64,000 bases of DNA from Streptomyces sp. NBC_01264 (GTDB taxonomy: Bacteria > Actinomycetota > Actinomycetes > Streptomycetales > Streptomycetaceae): positions 1,798,001-1,862,000 of the forward strand of contig NZ_JAPEOX010000002.1 in the NCBI RefSeq assembly GCF_026340675.1. Reading direction: 5' to 3'. This document shows, piece after piece, positions 8,647 to 17,819 of this stretch. Under the pieces are notes generated by a model. The model was given only the letters and a program-made list of their open reading frames with translations, searched no databases and was not told the DNA's origin. Every line of letters starts with the position of its first letter. Positions within the stretch are counted from its first letter, which is position 1. The position numbers and the translations under genes are program-made.

Positions 8647-8662
8647 AACCTGCCAGAAGGTA
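8647..8662. promoter_or_regulatory. Candidate receptor box between afsA and the second tetR gene
   Basis: The sequence AACCTGCCAGAAGGTA shares the AACCT...GAAGGT frame with the palindrome at 9541-9556 (11 of 16 positions). It lies 29 bp upstream of afsA and 78 bp upstream of the TetR gene, where one receptor could control both divergent promoters. Confidence 0.55.
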
Positions 8663-8739
8663 TATTGCAACCCTGGAAAGTTTCCGAACTGCCTTATCGG
8701 GGGGTCGACAGAAGCCCCAGAGAGCAACAGGGACACGTC

Positions 8740-9381
8740 ATGAACAGCAGCGACACCACGATCAGCACGGGCTCGACGCGCCAGCAGCCGGCCCGCGAGC
8801 TGAAGCAGGAGCGCGCCCGCCGGACCAGGGAGCAGATCCTGTGGGCCGCGGCCGAGGAGTTCCAGGAGAAGGGCTACCCGGTGGTGACGCTGCAGGACGT
8901 CGCCACCCGGACCGGGCTGACCAAGGGCGCCGTCTATTTCCACTTCACCAACAAGGAGGCCCTCGCGGTCGCCGTGGTCGAGGAGCACTACGCCCGCTGG
9001 GCGCCCCTGGTGACCGAGGTGCGGGAGTCCGAGCGCTCGCCGCTGGACATCATGATCACCGTCCTGGACCGCACCGCGGAACTCTTCCGCGACGACACGA
9101 TGGTCCAGGCCGGGGCCCGGCTGCAGATCGAACGCTCGCTGATCCAGGCGGACCTCCCCCAGCCGTACGTGGGCTGGCAGGAACTGCTGACCTCACTGGC
9201 CGCCGCGGCGGTCGAGGCCGGCCAGCTGCGCCCGGGCACCTCCCCCGAGGCGCTCGCCCGCGTGATCGTCGCCGCGTTCTTCGGCACCCAGCACATCTCC
9301 GACGTGCTCACCGGCCGGGCCGACCTGATGGATCGCTACACCGAGCTCCGCGACATCATCTTCGCCGGCGTCACCGTCTGA
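8740..9381 (+). CDS. TetR-family gamma-butyrolactone receptor homologue (ScbR-like)
   Basis: The start is taken at the ATG at 8740 because the homologous region begins just after it; the open frame extends upstream through antisense of afsA. The 213-residue protein has the receptor-type helix-turn-helix near residues 50-75 (TLQDVATRTGLTKGAVYFHF) and a C-terminal ligand domain. Its divergent position against afsA is the classical scbR/scbA arrangement, so it is the better candidate for the cognate receptor. The box at 8647-8662 lies in the shared promoter and another lies before the ACP operon downstream. Confidence 0.88.
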   Translation: MNSSDTTISTGSTRQQPARELKQERARRTREQILWAAAEEFQEKGYPVVTLQDVATRTGLTKGAVYFHFTNKEALAVAVVEEHYARWAPLVTEVRESERSPLDIMITVLDRTAELFRDDTMVQAGARLQIERSLIQADLPQPYVGWQELLTSLAAAAVEAGQLRPGTSPEALARVIVAAFFGTQHISDVLTGRADLMDRYTELRDIIFAGVTV

Positions 9382-9399
9382 GGGGCGGTCCGAGCACCT

Positions 9400-9477
9400 G
9401 AGGGCCGGGTCCGATCGTGCTAGGGCCGGATCCGACCGTGCGAGGGCCGGTCCGACCTCGCGAGGGCCGGCCCGACC
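9400..9477. repeat. Tandem repeats of about 22 bp downstream of tetR
   Basis: Four degenerate copies of an AGGGCCGGNTCCGACC-type unit follow the tetR stop. They are non-coding and separated from the ACP promoter box by about 60 bp. No hairpin strong enough to be called a terminator was seen. Confidence 0.6.
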
Positions 9478-9540
9478 AGTGGCCTGACGTCGCCGTTCGG
9501 GCCGTCGGCAGCTTCCATCGAGATTCCCGATCTCAATTGA

Positions 9541-9556
9541 AACCTTCGCGAAGGTT
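9541..9556. promoter_or_regulatory. Perfect 16-bp palindrome, probable receptor operator of the ACP/E1/E2 operon
   Basis: AACCTTCGCGAAGGTT is a perfect palindrome 63 bp upstream of the ACP start. It matches the two related boxes at 4346 and 8647. This is the best operator candidate in the locus and ties the E1/E2 operon to the gamma-butyrolactone receptors. Confidence 0.7.
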
Positions 9557-9619
9557 GGATTTAGTGGTGGTCGGCCCGAGGGTCTCGGTTGCCATCGCAA
9601 TCTCTGGAGTGCTTGCCTT

Positions 9620-9847
9620 ATGAAGCTTGAAGCGGTCATCTCGGATGTGCTCGCCATACCCCTGGGGGAAGTCGACGACAGCCTGGGACCTGTGCGCGAC
9701 GACCGCTGGGACAGCCTGAAGCAGATGCAGCTGATCGTCACCCTGGAAGAGCACTACAAGGTCACCTTCTCGCGGCAGGACCTGCGTGCCATGAAGTCCG
9801 TCGGCGCGGTGCGCGAGGTGCTGCTGAGCAAGGGGGTGGCGGCGTGA
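9620..9847 (+). CDS. Acyl carrier protein
   Basis: This 75-residue protein has the carrier fold and the phosphopantetheine Ser in DDRWDSLKQMQL at about residue 37. It is the first gene of a four-gene operon; its TGA overlaps the GTG of the E1 alpha gene. In quinocarcin- and naphthyridinomycin-type pathways a carrier protein receives a two-carbon unit from E1/E2-like proteins. This ACP is the obvious acceptor here. Confidence 0.88.
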   Translation: MKLEAVISDVLAIPLGEVDDSLGPVRDDRWDSLKQMQLIVTLEEHYKVTFSRQDLRAMKSVGAVREVLLSKGVAA

Positions 9848-10773
9848 CGCTCACCGGGCAGGCCCCATCGGGTACGGCGCCGGCTGCTCTCGGGGACAGC
9901 GACCTCACCTCCCTGCTGATGATCAGGCACTTCGAGTGGAAGCTGCTCGATCTGTTCGCGGAAGGGAAGCTCAACGGTACGACGCACACCTGCCTCGGCC
10001 AGGAGTACGTACCGGTCTCCCTGAACCCGCTGCTCACCTCCGGCGACTTCCTCTTCAGCAACCACCGGGGCCACGGCCACTACCTCGCCCGGTTCGCCGA
10101 CCCCGCCGGGCTGCTCGCCGAGATCACCGGCCGCGAAGGAGCCGTCTGCGGGGGCGTGGGCGGCAGCCAGCACATCTTCCGCGACAGCTACCTGTCCACC
10201 GGCATCCAGGGCGAGAGCCTGCCGGTCGCCGCGGGTGCGGCACTGCACTTCAAGCGGGCCGGCCTGCCGCACGTCGCCGTCGTCTACATCGGCGACGGGA
10301 CCTGGGGCGAGGGCTCGGTGTACGAGGCCCTGAACATCGCCCGGCTGTGGGAGCTGCCGCTGCTGGTGGTGGTCGAGAACAACGGGATCTCCCAGACCAC
10401 GCCGGGCAGCGTCAACATGGCCGGCACGGTCGCGGGCCGGGCCCGCGCCTTCGACGTCGACCACCACCGGGTGACGAGCAACGACGTACGCCACATCCGC
10501 GCCGAGCTGGCCCCGCTCATCGACCGGGTGCGCCACCAACACCAGCCGCTGGTCGTGGAGTTCGACACCGTACGGCTCGGCCCGCACAGCAAGGGCGACG
10601 ACACCCGCCCCGCGCGGGAGATCGAGGCGGCCCGCGCGCGCGACTGGTACGCCGCGCTGCGCGCGGAGGACCCCGAGCGCTTCGACCGGCACGACCAAGA
10701 GCAACGAGAACTGATCGCCGGGGTGGCCGCCGATGTCCTGGCACGCCCGCTGGTGGCTGGAGAGACCGCATGA
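9844..10773 (+). CDS. Thiamine-dependent 2-oxoacid dehydrogenase-like E1, alpha subunit
   Basis: The 309-residue protein matches the alpha subunit of pyruvate/branched-chain dehydrogenase E1. It has the thiamine-diphosphate motif YIGDGTWGEGSVYEALN near residue 142 with a following ENNG. The GTG start overlaps the ACP stop and the stop overlaps the beta-subunit start. No E3 gene is nearby. That absence, plus the dedicated ACP, argues for a biosynthetic acyl-transfer role rather than central metabolism. In NapB/NapD- and QncN/QncL-type systems such enzymes take a hydroxyethyl unit from a ketose phosphate; the same chemistry here is inference. Confidence 0.88.
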   Translation: MTLTGQAPSGTAPAALGDSDLTSLLMIRHFEWKLLDLFAEGKLNGTTHTCLGQEYVPVSLNPLLTSGDFLFSNHRGHGHYLARFADPAGLLAEITGREGAVCGGVGGSQHIFRDSYLSTGIQGESLPVAAGAALHFKRAGLPHVAVVYIGDGTWGEGSVYEALNIARLWELPLLVVVENNGISQTTPGSVNMAGTVAGRARAFDVDHHRVTSNDVRHIRAELAPLIDRVRHQHQPLVVEFDTVRLGPHSKGDDTRPAREIEAARARDWYAALRAEDPERFDRHDQEQRELIAGVAADVLARPLVAGETA

Positions 10774-11783
10774 AGCGCAACGAGCGCGTGGGCGAGAACC
10801 TGAACCAGGCCCTGCACCGGGTGATGGAGTCCCACGAGGACGTCTATCTGATCGGCGAGGACGTCCTCGACCCGTACGGCGGTGCCTTCAACATCACCAA
10901 GGGGCTCTCGGACCGCTTCGCCGACCGGGTGCTGACCACGCCCATCAGCGAGAACGCCATCCTGGGCGTCGCCAACGGCCTCGCCCTGACCGGCAACAAG
11001 CCGATCGCCGAGATGATGTTCGGGGACTTCATCACGCTGGCCTTCGACCAGATCGTGAACTTCTCCGCCAAGTCCGTCTCCATGTACGGCGCCACCCACC
11101 TGATGCACCTGGTGGTGCGCTGCCCGGTCGGCGGCCGGCGCGGTTACGGCCCGACGCACAGCCAGAGCCCGCAGAAGCACTTCCTCGGCGTACCGGATCT
11201 GCACCTGTTCGAGCTGTCGCCCTTCCACGACAACGCGAAGGTCGTGGAAGGGATGGTCGAACTGGGCAAGCCCTGCATCTTCTTCGAGGACAAGGTGCTC
11301 TACACCGAGCGCCGCCACCAAGGCGGCCCGGTCGCCGACCTGTTCTCGCTGGAGTTCACCGGCGAGGACCCCTTCCCGGTGGCCCGGCTGTTCATCGAGG
11401 ACACCGACCCCGACCTCGTCGTCGTCGCGCCCGGCGGCCTCGCCCAGCGCGCCGTCGACGCGGCACGCGAGCTGTTCCTGGAGCACGAGATCGCCTGCGA
11501 GATCCACGTGCCGTCCGCCCTCTACCCGTTCGACGCCCGGCTGTTGGCGGAGCCCGTCGCACGAGCGGGCCGCGTCTGCGTCGTGGAGGACGCCCCGCCC
11601 GGCGGCAGTTGGGGCGCCGAAGTCGCCCACCAGCTGTACTCCACCTGCTGGGACAGCCTCCGCGCCCCCGTCCGTCTCGTCCACTCCGCGGACTCGGTGA
11701 TCCCGACGGCCCTCCACCTGGAGCGCGACGTCCTGGTGAGCAGCGAGTCCCTCGGACTGGCCCTGAAAGAGCTGGCTCAATGA
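10770..11783 (+). CDS. Thiamine-dependent 2-oxoacid dehydrogenase-like E1, beta subunit
   Basis: From the ATG at 10770, overlapping the alpha stop, this 337-residue protein begins MKRNERVGENLNQALHRVM. It contains the transketolase-like pyrimidine-binding region (LIGEDVLDPYGGAFNITKGL, then TPISENAILG) and the C-terminal transketolase domain. It would form the alpha2beta2 E1 with the preceding gene. The ATGA overlap with the E2 gene indicates tight co-expression. Confidence 0.88.
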   Translation: MKRNERVGENLNQALHRVMESHEDVYLIGEDVLDPYGGAFNITKGLSDRFADRVLTTPISENAILGVANGLALTGNKPIAEMMFGDFITLAFDQIVNFSAKSVSMYGATHLMHLVVRCPVGGRRGYGPTHSQSPQKHFLGVPDLHLFELSPFHDNAKVVEGMVELGKPCIFFEDKVLYTERRHQGGPVADLFSLEFTGEDPFPVARLFIEDTDPDLVVVAPGGLAQRAVDAARELFLEHEIACEIHVPSALYPFDARLLAEPVARAGRVCVVEDAPPGGSWGAEVAHQLYSTCWDSLRAPVRLVHSADSVIPTALHLERDVLVSSESLGLALKELAQ

Positions 11784-12970
11784 TCGAGATCACCGTTCCC
11801 AAGCTGAACAACAACGACGCCCAGTACGACCTGGTCGAGTGGCTCGCCGAGGACGGGGCCACCGTCACGAAGGACGACGACCTTCTGACGCTGGAGACCT
11901 CCAAGGCTGCCGAGGACCTGGTCAGCGAGCACGACGGAGTGCTGCACCAGGCGGTCAAGGCCGGAGAGCAGGTGCCGCCCGGCGCCGTGATCGGCCGGAT
12001 CTTCGCCGACGCGGCCGCCCGCGACGCCTTCCTGGCCGCCGCCGGGGCGTCCGCCGCCGAGGCAGCCACCGCCGGGGCAGCCGCCGCGACCCGTACGGAC
12101 TCCTCCGGCGAGGGCGCGGACTTCGTCCTCACCGCACAGGCACGCACCCAGGCCGCCGAGTCCGGCGTCACCGAGGAGGAGCTGCGCTCCCTCGGCAAGC
12201 GGATCATCAAGGGCTCCGACATCGAGGCGCTCCTGGCTCGCCGCGGAGCGTCGGAGGAACTCCCGGCCAACCGGCTCGAGTTGAGCCAGCACCAGCGGGC
12301 CATCGGCGCGGTGGTCACCGAATCGCACCGTACGGTCCCGGCGTCCTTCACCGTCGTCCGGATGAGGGTCGACGCCGCCGAGGCCGCCGCCAAGGAGCTC
12401 TCGGCACGCTCGGGGACGGCGATCGGCCTGCCCGCCGTGCTGATCACCCAGCTCGCCGCGCTGCGCGCGGACTTCCCCGCCTTCTTCGCCACCTACGACG
12501 AGGACGGGTACGCGCTGCTCGCGGAGCAGTCCCACGTGGGCGTGACGGTCGACCTGGGAAACGGCCTGTACATCCCGGTCGTACGGGACGCGGACCGGCT
12601 CTCCGCGGTCGAAGTCGCCGAGCAGCTGGAGGACTTCCGCTTCTCGGCGCTGCGCGGGAACTTCCGCGGCAGCGAACTCATGGGGGCGGCCATCACCCTG
12701 TCGCTCAACAACGACGAGGACGTGCTGCTGACCCAGCCGATCATCTTCCCCGGCCAGACCTGCATGGTCTCGCTGGGCGGCGTACAGAGCAGCCTCGAAC
12801 TGGCCGCCGACGGGGGCGTTTTCGCCGCCCGGTACGTGCACGTGGGCCTGGCCTTCGACCACCGGGTCGTCAACGGCAGGGAGGCGGTGCAGTTCCTCCA
12901 GGCGCTCAAGGGTGCGCTCCGGGCGCCTGAGCTGGAACGCACGGCGGAGCCGGCGGCGACGGTCGGCTGA
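11780..12970 (+). CDS. E2-like lipoyl acyltransferase
   Basis: The 396-residue protein has an N-terminal lipoyl domain (1-78) with the lipoyl-lysine in LETSKAAED. An Ala-rich linker follows, then a peripheral-subunit-binding-like segment (VTEEELRSLGKRIIKGSDIE) and a CoA-acyltransferase-type catalytic domain. The C-terminal active-site motif reads DHRVVNGREA, so the usual Asp of HRxxDG is Asn. This may reflect transfer to the ACP rather than CoA. It closes the ACP-E1-E2 operon; a GC-rich non-coding stretch of G4C-type repeats follows (12980-13026). Confidence 0.87.
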   Translation: MIEITVPKLNNNDAQYDLVEWLAEDGATVTKDDDLLTLETSKAAEDLVSEHDGVLHQAVKAGEQVPPGAVIGRIFADAAARDAFLAAAGASAAEAATAGAAAATRTDSSGEGADFVLTAQARTQAAESGVTEEELRSLGKRIIKGSDIEALLARRGASEELPANRLELSQHQRAIGAVVTESHRTVPASFTVVRMRVDAAEAAAKELSARSGTAIGLPAVLITQLAALRADFPAFFATYDEDGYALLAEQSHVGVTVDLGNGLYIPVVRDADRLSAVEVAEQLEDFRFSALRGNFRGSELMGAAITLSLNNDEDVLLTQPIIFPGQTCMVSLGGVQSSLELAADGGVFAARYVHVGLAFDHRVVNGREAVQFLQALKGALRAPELERTAEPAATVG

Positions 12971-13125
12971 GGCCGGGAAGCGGGGCCGGGGCGGGGCGAC
13001 GGGGCGGGGCGGGGCGGGGCGGGGCGTGAACGGCGGGCCACCACACGGTGAGCCGCGGTTCCCGCTCCCCCTCCCGCCCCCGCCCCTGCCCCCGCTTCCC
13101 TTCCCGCTCCCGCTCCGGACGCCCG

Positions 13126-14667
13126 TCAGTTGACCTGGCGGTCCAGGCCGGACCAGTACGGCTCGCGGAGCTTGAACTTCTGGATCTTGCCCGTGGCCGT
13201 GCGCGGGATGGCGTCGCGGAACTCGACGGTCGTGGGCGCCTTGTAGCCCGCCATCCGCTGCTTGCAGTGGGCGATGATGTCGGCCTCCTGGACCGTCGCG
13301 CCCTCCGCGAGGACCACGAGGGCCTTGATCGTCTCGCCCCACTTCTCGTGCGGCACGCCGATCACCGCGACCTCGGCGACCGCCGGATGACTGAAGATCG
13401 TGTCCTCCACCTCGATCGAGGAGACGTTCTCGCCACCGGTGATGATCACGTCCTTCTTCCGGTCGGAGATCGTCAGGTGGCCGTCGGCCTCGTCGATGGT
13501 GCCGCCGTCGCCCGTGTGGAACCAGTCCCCCTCGAGGGCCGCCTCGGTCTCCTCGGGCTTGTCCCAGTAGCCGTCGAGCACCACGTTCGAGCGGGCCAGG
13601 ACCTCGCCGGACTCCGAGACCTTCAGCTTGACCCCGAGCGCGGGCATCCCCGCACGGGTCAGCTTGCGGGCCCGCTCCTCGGCCGGCAGGTGCGCGTCGG
13701 CGGCCCGGGTCCGGTTGAAGGTGAGGAGCGGTGACGTCTCGGTCAGGCCGTAGATCTGGGTGAACTCCCAGCCCAGCTCCTCCTCCACCCGCTGGATCAT
13801 CCTGCTCGGGGGCGGGGCACCCGCGCAGACGATCCGTACGCGGTCCCGGCCCGGGACCTCGCCCTCCCAGGTCGCCGCCGCATCCAGGACCGCGTTCCAC
13901 ACCGCGGGCGCGCCGCACATCAGCGTGACGCCGTGCTCCTCGACCCGGCGCAGGATCTCCGCCCCGTCGACCTTGCGCAGGACGACCTGCTTCACGCCGA
14001 GGCCGGCCATCACGTAAGGCATGCCCCAGCCGTTGCAGTGGAACATCGGCAGCGTGTGCATGTAGACGTCACGCTCCCAGACCCGGGTGTGCAGGCCGAA
14101 GGTCAGCCCGTTCACCCAGATGTTCCGGTGCGTGAGCTGCACCCCCTTGGGGCGGGCCGTGGTCCCCGAGGTGTAGTTGACGGTCGCCGTGGCGTCCTCG
14201 TCCGGGTACGACCAGGGGCGCGGCTCCACGCCGAAGCGCATCAGCTCGGTGTCTGTCTGCGGCCCGAGGACGAAGCGGTGGCGGGCCTTGACCCCGGACA
14301 GCGCCTCGTCCAGCTCCGGGTCGACCAGCAGTACGGAGGCCCCGCTCTGCCGGACCACGTACTCGACCTCCTCCGGCTTCAGGCGGAAGTTCACCGGTAC
14401 GCAGACGCGCCCGCTCATCGGCACCGCGAACAGCAGCTCGAGGAGCCGGGCGGAGTTGTGGCTGACCACCGCCACGCGCTCGCCCTCGCCGACCCCCAGC
14501 GCGTCGAATCCCGCCTGCCAGGCCCGTACGCGCTCACCGAGCCGCCCGTAGGTCGAATCGGGGACCGGCGGGGCGGGCTGGTCCGGCTCGTCCACCACGC
14601 CCGGACTGGACGCGAAACCCAGCTCCGCCCGGTCGAGGAAGTCCGTGACGGTCATGGGAATCCGCAT
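13126..14667 (-). CDS. Acyl-CoA synthetase (AMP-forming, fatty-acid ligase type)
   Basis: The start is set at the ATG at 14667, with AGGAG seven bases upstream; the frame stays open further but without a ribosome site. The 513-residue protein has the ANL core motifs YTSGTTARPKGV, YGLTETSP, WFHTGDGG and the C-terminal PRTATGKIQK Lys. It resembles the medium/long-chain acyl-CoA ligases common in actinomycetes. It is convergent with the E2 gene and has no carrier protein beside it, so it is probably not part of the region A pathway, although acyl supply cannot be excluded. Confidence 0.88.
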   Translation of the reverse strand: MRIPMTVTDFLDRAELGFASSPGVVDEPDQPAPPVPDSTYGRLGERVRAWQAGFDALGVGEGERVAVVSHNSARLLELLFAVPMSGRVCVPVNFRLKPEEVEYVVRQSGASVLLVDPELDEALSGVKARHRFVLGPQTDTELMRFGVEPRPWSYPDEDATATVNYTSGTTARPKGVQLTHRNIWVNGLTFGLHTRVWERDVYMHTLPMFHCNGWGMPYVMAGLGVKQVVLRKVDGAEILRRVEEHGVTLMCGAPAVWNAVLDAAATWEGEVPGRDRVRIVCAGAPPPSRMIQRVEEELGWEFTQIYGLTETSPLLTFNRTRAADAHLPAEERARKLTRAGMPALGVKLKVSESGEVLARSNVVLDGYWDKPEETEAALEGDWFHTGDGGTIDEADGHLTISDRKKDVIITGGENVSSIEVEDTIFSHPAVAEVAVIGVPHEKWGETIKALVVLAEGATVQEADIIAHCKQRMAGYKAPTTVEFRDAIPRTATGKIQKFKLREPYWSGLDRQVN

Positions 14668-14806
14668 GTGCTCACTCCTGGTGTCGCGAACGCTGATGCC
14701 TGCCGCACCCCGGTGGCCCGTGGCCCGGTGGCCCGGTCGTGCTGCCCAGCATCGTGCCGTGTCCGGTGCACGGGACACCAGAGCCCGGTCGGCCGCGTCG
14801 GGCACG

Positions 14807-15955
14807 TCAGCCGTCGATCGCCCCGAACCGTACGGCCCCCCGTGCCTCTCCCTCTCCCTCCGTCATGGCGGTGAGGAGCCGCTCGCCCTCGGCCACGATC
14901 TCCGCTCGGCTCGCCTTCGAGGCGGCCGAGAACAGCTCGACGGTGAGCTCGGTGCCGGTGCCGGTGCCGTCCAGTTGCCAGAGCCCGGCGAGGAAGCCGT
15001 CGAGGAGCAGGGTGCGGTGGGACTGGTTGCCCGTCCAGGTGCGCCCCTTGTACGCGGGGTCGATCACTCGGGTGCGGTCGGCGTGTGAGAGGAGCAGGTT
15101 GTCGAACTCGGGGAGGAAACGGGGCGGCGCCGGCCGGTCCGCTTCGGGGCGGGGCGCGTCGGGCAGGTCGAAGAGTTCGACGCCGTTCTCGTCCTGGAAG
15201 ACGGCGAGGCCGGGCCGCAGCCGCTCGAAGACCTCGCGCAGCCGGGTGAGCCCGGCCCACGTCTGCATGTCCTTGACGGAGGCCGGCCCGAAGGCCCCGA
15301 GATACCGCAGGACGACGTCCTCGACAGCCCCCGCTCCCAGCTCCGACTCCGGCTCCGCGTCCTCCCCTCCCCCGTCCCCCACCCACTCCCGCAGGGTGGT
15401 GAGCCGGACCTGCCCGCTCTCCCCCCACACCCCGCGCGGGGTGACCTGTACGAGCGGCAGCTTGCAGCGCGCGGCGACGGACAGCGACTGCGGGTCGGCG
15501 TCGGGCCACTCCTTGAGGAGTTCCTCCCGTATCTCGCCCATCGTGCGCGGCTCGGCCTCCACGAAGACCCGAGCCCGCTCGGCCAGCCGGTCCAGGTCCA
15601 CTCCGACCAGGCCCTTGCGGAAGTAGTTGATCTCCCGGTCGCGGGCCGGCTGGACGAGCGGGCGCAGGATGAAGGCGTCCTGGGCCGTGTGGGTGTGGAT
15701 GGTGGACCTCATCGTGACGATCCGGACCACCTGCCGGGACTCCATCAGCCCGGCGAGCTCGGCGGGCCGGAATCCGGCGAGGCGGGCGTGGAGCTGGAAG
15801 TAGGGCGGCTTCACGTTCTGGGCCTGCAGTCCGAGGAGGTGCCGCGTGGCGTCCTGCGCCGACATCTCGTCGCGCTCGAGGAGGAGCTGGCGGGCGAGCG
15901 TGGCGCGGTTCAGGGAGCGTGCGTCGAGTACGGGACGCGTCATCTTGGAGGCCAT
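14807..15955 (-). CDS. Winged-helix DNA-binding protein, AlkZ/YcaQ-like DNA glycosylase family
   Basis: The 382-residue protein matches the HTH_42 (former DUF1006) family. Near residue 42 it carries LLGLQAQNVKPP, the QxQ catalytic signature of AlkZ glycosylases that excise alkylated bases and unhook interstrand crosslinks. The TMRSTIHTHTAQD segment is also typical. Some family members protect producers of DNA-alkylating metabolites, but many are general repair genes. An Asp/Glu/Gly-rich insert lies near residue 200. Nothing links it to a neighbouring pathway. Confidence 0.8.
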   Translation of the reverse strand: MASKMTRPVLDARSLNRATLARQLLLERDEMSAQDATRHLLGLQAQNVKPPYFQLHARLAGFRPAELAGLMESRQVVRIVTMRSTIHTHTAQDAFILRPLVQPARDREINYFRKGLVGVDLDRLAERARVFVEAEPRTMGEIREELLKEWPDADPQSLSVAARCKLPLVQVTPRGVWGESGQVRLTTLREWVGDGGGEDAEPESELGAGAVEDVVLRYLGAFGPASVKDMQTWAGLTRLREVFERLRPGLAVFQDENGVELFDLPDAPRPEADRPAPPRFLPEFDNLLLSHADRTRVIDPAYKGRTWTGNQSHRTLLLDGFLAGLWQLDGTGTGTELTVELFSAASKASRAEIVAEGERLLTAMTEGEGEARGAVRFGAIDG

Positions 15956-16141
15956 GACTGCAACCTAGCGGCCCTTGCGGACACTTTCTGTCCGCAACTC
16001 CAACGCCCCCGCCACCCGCACGGCCCCTCCCACCGCGCTCCCACCGCCCCTCCCACCGCCCTCTTGCGAACGGGGAGACCATTCACCCGGATATCCTGCC
16101 TCTTGCCCGTAAACACCCGTTCGACCGGGAGCTGACCTGCG

Positions 16142-17341
16142 ATGCCTGCGAAGCCGGAGCGACCAGACCACCGCCCCACGCCACCGCACTCGCCTGCGCC
16201 GACGCCCGCGCCCGCGAAGCGGCCGGGCTGGCGCCGCCCGGCCACCCCCGCCCCCGCTCCCCCGGCCGCACCCCCGCGCGCCCCGAAGCCGGCCCCGTCG
16301 GCACCCACCCCCGCTGACCACCGCAGCGTGATCGACTCCGCGGTCTACCGCGACGGCCTCAGGGTCGCCTCCCCCACCACCCTCGCCGACACCTTCCGCC
16401 GCCTGCGCGAGGAACCCGACGGCATGGCCTGGATCGGCCTGCACCGCCCCACGGAATCCGAACTCCACTCCCTGGCAGCCGAGTTCAACCTCCACCCACT
16501 CTCCATCGAAGATGCCCTGGAAGCCCACCAGCGCCCCAAGCTCGAACGCTACGGAGACACCCTCTTCGTCGTCCTGCGCGCCGCGCGCTACCTGGACGCG
16601 CTGGAGGAGGTCGACTTCGGCGAGCTCCACATCTTCGTCGGCCCCGACTTCCTGATCACGGTCCGCCACGGCGCAGCCCCGGACCTCTCGGCGGTCCGCC
16701 GCCGCATGGAGGAGAGCCCCGAACTCCTCTCCCTCGGCCCCGAGGCCGCCCTGTACGCCATCCTCGACGCGGTGGTCGACGGCTACGCCCCCGTCGTCGA
16801 GGGCGTCCAGATCGACATGGACGAGATCGAGACCGAGGTCTTCAGCGGCGACCCGGAGGTCTCCCGCCGCATCTACGAACTCTCCCGCGAAATGGTCGAG
16901 TTCCAACGCGCCACCCGCCCCCTGGTGGGCATGCTCCACAGCCTGATGGCCGGCTTCGCGAAGTACGGCACGGACGAGGAACTCCAGCGCTACCTCCGCG
17001 ACGTAGCCGACCACGTCACCCACACCAGCGAACGCGTCGACGGCTTCCGCCAGGCCCTGACCGAAATCCTGACGGTCAACGCCACCCTGGTCTCCCAACA
17101 ACAGAACGCCGAAATGCGAGCCCTGGCAGAAGCCGGCTTCGAACAGAACGAGGAGATCAAGAAGATCTCCTCGTGGGCGGCAATCTTGTTTGCACCCACG
17201 TTGGTGGGAACGATCTACGGCATGAACTTCGAAGACATGCCGGAGCTGAAGTGGGCAGGAGGCTACCCCTTCGCAATCCTGCTGATGGCAGTGGTATGCG
17301 TGAGCCTGTACGTCATCTTCAAGAAGCGCGACTGGCTCTAG
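16142..17341 (+). CDS. corA: CorA-type magnesium/cobalt transporter
   Basis: The 399-residue protein has a Pro/Ala-rich N-terminus, a large cytoplasmic alpha/beta region and two C-terminal membrane helices. The first helix ends in the YGMN pore motif, followed by FEDMPELKW; the second is AILLMAVVCVSLYVIFKKRDWL up to the stop. The last 180 bp recur almost intact at 36816-37001 and in diverged form at 36533-36718. This gene is therefore the likely attachment site for the island to its right, with the reading frame restored on insertion. Confidence 0.95.
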   Translation: MPAKPERPDHRPTPPHSPAPTPAPAKRPGWRRPATPAPAPPAAPPRAPKPAPSAPTPADHRSVIDSAVYRDGLRVASPTTLADTFRRLREEPDGMAWIGLHRPTESELHSLAAEFNLHPLSIEDALEAHQRPKLERYGDTLFVVLRAARYLDALEEVDFGELHIFVGPDFLITVRHGAAPDLSAVRRRMEESPELLSLGPEAALYAILDAVVDGYAPVVEGVQIDMDEIETEVFSGDPEVSRRIYELSREMVEFQRATRPLVGMLHSLMAGFAKYGTDEELQRYLRDVADHVTHTSERVDGFRQALTEILTVNATLVSQQQNAEMRALAEAGFEQNEEIKKISSWAAILFAPTLVGTIYGMNFEDMPELKWAGGYPFAILLMAVVCVSLYVIFKKRDWL

Positions 17342-17819
17342 CCGACGAGCGAGCACCACCGATCGAATTCGCTAGAGCAATCACACCCCAGGGCCTAACT
17401 CAGGGCCCTGGGGAGAATCTGGGGAGAATTGGCGGCGCCGGGGAGCGAGCCGGACCTCCCCCACCTGCTGCTCCACGCTCTCCGAGCACCTCGGCTCCCC
17501 GCGGACAGCCCCCGCTGACCGTCACGGACAGTGCCGCGCGAAGGTCCGCTTGGCAGGGACGAGCACCACGGCTGGCCCTCGTACATGGCCCACCACGTTG
17601 ACCGATGAACCCATGTCCCTGTCCCAATCCCGAGAGGTGCCCGCCGCCCGCCCGGGGCGCCGATGGCGGCATGGCTGGTCCCCTCCAAAGACGCACCTCG
17701 CGCCGCAGTAGGGAAGGGAGCCCCCGCAGGTGACGGCCACAACAACGAAAGCCGTCTCCCGCTCACGCTCGCGGCAGTAGGTTGGGGCCCCACTTTGGAT
17801 CCCATTGGAGTCAACAGCC
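17342..17819. other. Intergenic region after corA with hairpin and putative integrase arm sites
   Basis: No credible gene is seen. It holds the hairpin at 17386-17413 and two tandem CTGGGGAGAAT 11-mers at 17408-17429. The remainder shows nothing recognisable; overlapping open frames on both strands lack protein-like composition. Confidence 0.6.
17386..17413 (+). terminator. Hairpin downstream of corA
   Basis: A 10-bp inverted repeat, CCCCAGGGCC and GGCCCTGGGG with an 8-base loop, lies 45 bp after the corA stop. There is no U-tract. Termination or a recombination-site role are both possible because the 11-mer repeats overlap its right arm. Confidence 0.5.

Noticed and set aside
12975..13120. 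G4C-type and CCCGC-type simple repeats as a regulatory or replication element
   Set aside because: They look like low-complexity intergenic DNA between convergent genes; no dyad or origin-like motif was found.
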